From assembly GCF_024722015.1 (NCBI RefSeq), contig NZ_JANQBD010000003.1:62001-126000 (forward strand): 64,000 bases of DNA, given 5' to 3'. Origin of the DNA: Paenibacillus radicis (ex Xue et al. 2023). GTDB taxonomy: Bacteria; Bacillota; Bacilli; Paenibacillales; NBRC-103111. Made by a program: the position numbers and the translations under genes. Below, piece after piece: positions 62,878-64,000 of the stretch; positions within the stretch are counted from its first letter, which is position 1; each line of letters begins with the position of its first letter. The notes beneath the pieces were generated by a model that was not told where the DNA came from, searched no databases, and was given only the letters and a program-made list of their open reading frames with translations.

Positions 62878-64000
62878 TTATATATCCGTTCCTTTAACCC
62901 ATGCTTCCGTAAAAACTACATGCTTTATACCCTCACGTCCACCATAAGCGAAAGCAGCGTGTAGCAACCCATCGTTGGTTTGTAAAATCCATGGATATTC
63001 ATATTTACGATTCAATGATTCATTGTGTTCTCCGCTGAAACCATCACCCGTTTCTATAATTCGTCGGTAAGGCCATGTTAGTCCTTCATCTTCAGAGAGT
63101 GCAACCGTGACAGGGTATCTGACTTTGGGCCAGACCGTGAGATGCGGATCATCATTAGCGCTTGCATGATTGTAAATAACGGCTAATCGATTGCTCTGTA
63201 GACGAAAAGCTCGAATGGAAGCATTATTGTTCGGTAACACGGTGCGCTCGGGCTCGGTCCATGTGCAGCCGAAATCGGAGGATTTGCTAATGTAAATCCG
63301 ATCGGCTGCACGGCTTCGGAACAAGGCCAGCATGTTGGCACCCTCCCCGGATAGCAGCGAAGCGTGAACACGCCCCCGGCTGTTAGGCACCGGAATTTCC
63401 TTCCAAGTCTTTCCTTGGTCCATGGACCGTTGAATGACACTGTAATCACTGCCATATTCGGTTTCACCGTCTGCACGGCTGTACCACATGGGGAATAGCC
63501 AGCTTCCATCTTTGGCAACATGAATGGGGGCCCTGCAAAACGAGCCTTCGGATTCAAACATTGTCTTAGCCGCTCCCCAAGTCCAGCCCCCGTCCAATGA
63601 TTCGCGGCAGCGGATAACTGCTGTTTCCTGGCGTGTAAAAGTCCGATTCGGATATAGCTTCTTGAACTCTTCACGACTCATCGAAGCTGCTTCTTGTGCC
63701 GTATACTTGAGCAGCAGCTTGCCATCGGGCGCCAAGAACAGCACCGGATTTTGCTCCGATTTGGTATCATCATCGGATACTTTAACCGGTTCACTCCATT
63801 GAGTTTCTCCTGCTTTCAGCCTGGACATGACGATTTCTATGTCGCTTCGTCCTTCCTCCGTATGCCCGGCAAACCATACCACAAGCAGATCCCCATTACC
63901 GAGTTCCGCCATGCTGGGCGCATGATTGACACGGTAGGGTGTAGGAATGTAAGCCTCAGCCCCGCCGTTATAACGGGATCGGAGTGTACCGTCTTTGTCC
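62878..64000 (-). CDS. Sialidase-fold (BNR/Asp-box) glycosidase-like protein (5' partial)
   Basis: The frame is open to the right edge of the window, and residues before the first ATG (63912) align with the N-terminus of the 53244-54302 protein (N-H-A-P-S-M-A-E-L-G-N-G-D-L-L), so the start lies outside. About 374 residues are visible. Asp boxes are S-L-D-G-G-W-T-W, S-M-D-Q-G-K-T-W, S-S-D-F-G-C-T-W and S-E-D-E-G-L-T-W. R-S-R-A-A-D-R-I-Y-I-S-K-S and Y-P-W-I-L-Q-T-N-D-G-L-L-H-A-A-F match the same BNR_2 subgroup. It is the first visible gene of the minus-strand operon, and paralogous to the last one. Confidence 0.78.
   Translation of the reverse strand, partial: DKDGTLRSRYNGGAEAYIPTPYRVNHAPSMAELGNGDLLVVWFAGHTEEGRSDIEIVMSRLKAGETQWSEPVKVSDDDTKSEQNPVLFLAPDGKLLLKYTAQEAASMSREEFKKLYPNRTFTRQETAVIRCRESLDGGWTWGAAKTMFESEGSFCRAPIHVAKDGSWLFPMWYSRADGETEYGSDYSVIQRSMDQGKTWKEIPVPNSRGRVHASLLSGEGANMLALFRSRAADRIYISKSSDFGCTWTEPERTVLPNNNASIRAFRLQSNRLAVIYNHASANDDPHLTVWPKVRYPVTVALSEDEGLTWPYRRIIETGDGFSGEHNESLNRKYEYPWILQTNDGLLHAAFAYGGREGIKHVVFTEAWVKGTDI

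Noticed and set aside
1..64000. CRISPR arrays, tRNA and rRNA genes
   Set aside because: No regularly spaced identical repeats, no tRNA-like cloverleaf with CCA context and no rRNA signature stretches were noticed while reading.

Overview
The window looks like chromosomal DNA of a Paenibacillus-type Firmicute. The grounds are AGGAGG-type ribosome sites with frequent GTG/TTG starts, S-layer homology (SLH) domains, LipO/LplB/LplC-type sugar transporters, AraC regulators next to glycoside hydrolases, cre-type catabolite sites, and a SqhC-type terpene cyclase. The species cannot be named from the sequence alone. No rRNA, tRNA or CRISPR array was seen.

Region 1 (1-17.7 kb) is a plant cell-wall, very probably xyloglucan, locus. 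It holds a giant SLH-anchored Ig/CBM-like surface protein (5' end outside the window), a secreted GH5_4-like endoglucanase, a GH3 exo-glycosidase with an unusual beta-trefoil-like insertion, a secreted GH74 xyloglucanase, and on the opposite strand a YicI-type GH31 alpha-xylosidase divergent from an AraC regulator. Surface proteins would bind and cut the polymer. The GH3 and GH31 enzymes lack signal peptides and would finish oligosaccharides inside the cell.

Region 2 (12.7-14.1 and 17.7-28 kb) is a graveyard of mobile DNA and broken genes. It contains a decayed AraC gene run into an IS605-type TnpB remnant, a truncated acetyltransferase, two 68-bp hairpin repeats, half of an IS110 transposase, and the N-terminal part of a Tn3-family transposase. 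Next to the last lies an apparently intact TnpI tyrosine recombinase with a well-preserved internal recombination site. Also here are cold-shock and HU genes, a desaturase pseudogene fused in frame to a truncated sugar ABC permease, a GH3 enzyme, and a frameshifted SDR gene with inverted repeats.

Region 3 (28-48.4 kb) is mixed stress, efflux and housekeeping: a HAD phosphatase, a quinone/electrophile-resistance operon under a MarR regulator (MhqR/MhqO-like), flavin reductases, a secreted YcdB-like protein, an aldo-keto reductase, an MFS pump with divergent TetR, a DHA2 multidrug pump, acetyltransferases, a frameshifted PdxH-like gene, an O-methyltransferase with divergent LysR, VOC proteins, a YhxC-like SDR, and an orphan LipO lipoprotein preceded by a perfect cre site.

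Region 4 (48.6-53.2 kb) has an orphan SqhC-like cyclase, a protein with the LQ-x-x-IGNRAV motif known from toxin/contractile-injection cargo, a DUF1796 protein and an acetyltransferase. Region 5 (53.2 kb to the right end) is one long minus-strand carbohydrate operon: three divergent Asp-box (BNR/sialidase-fold) proteins, an (alpha/alpha)6 glycosidase, two LipO-type binding lipoproteins and an LplB/LplC permease pair. Its substrate cannot be read from the sequence. It is the best candidate here for an undescribed utilization system.
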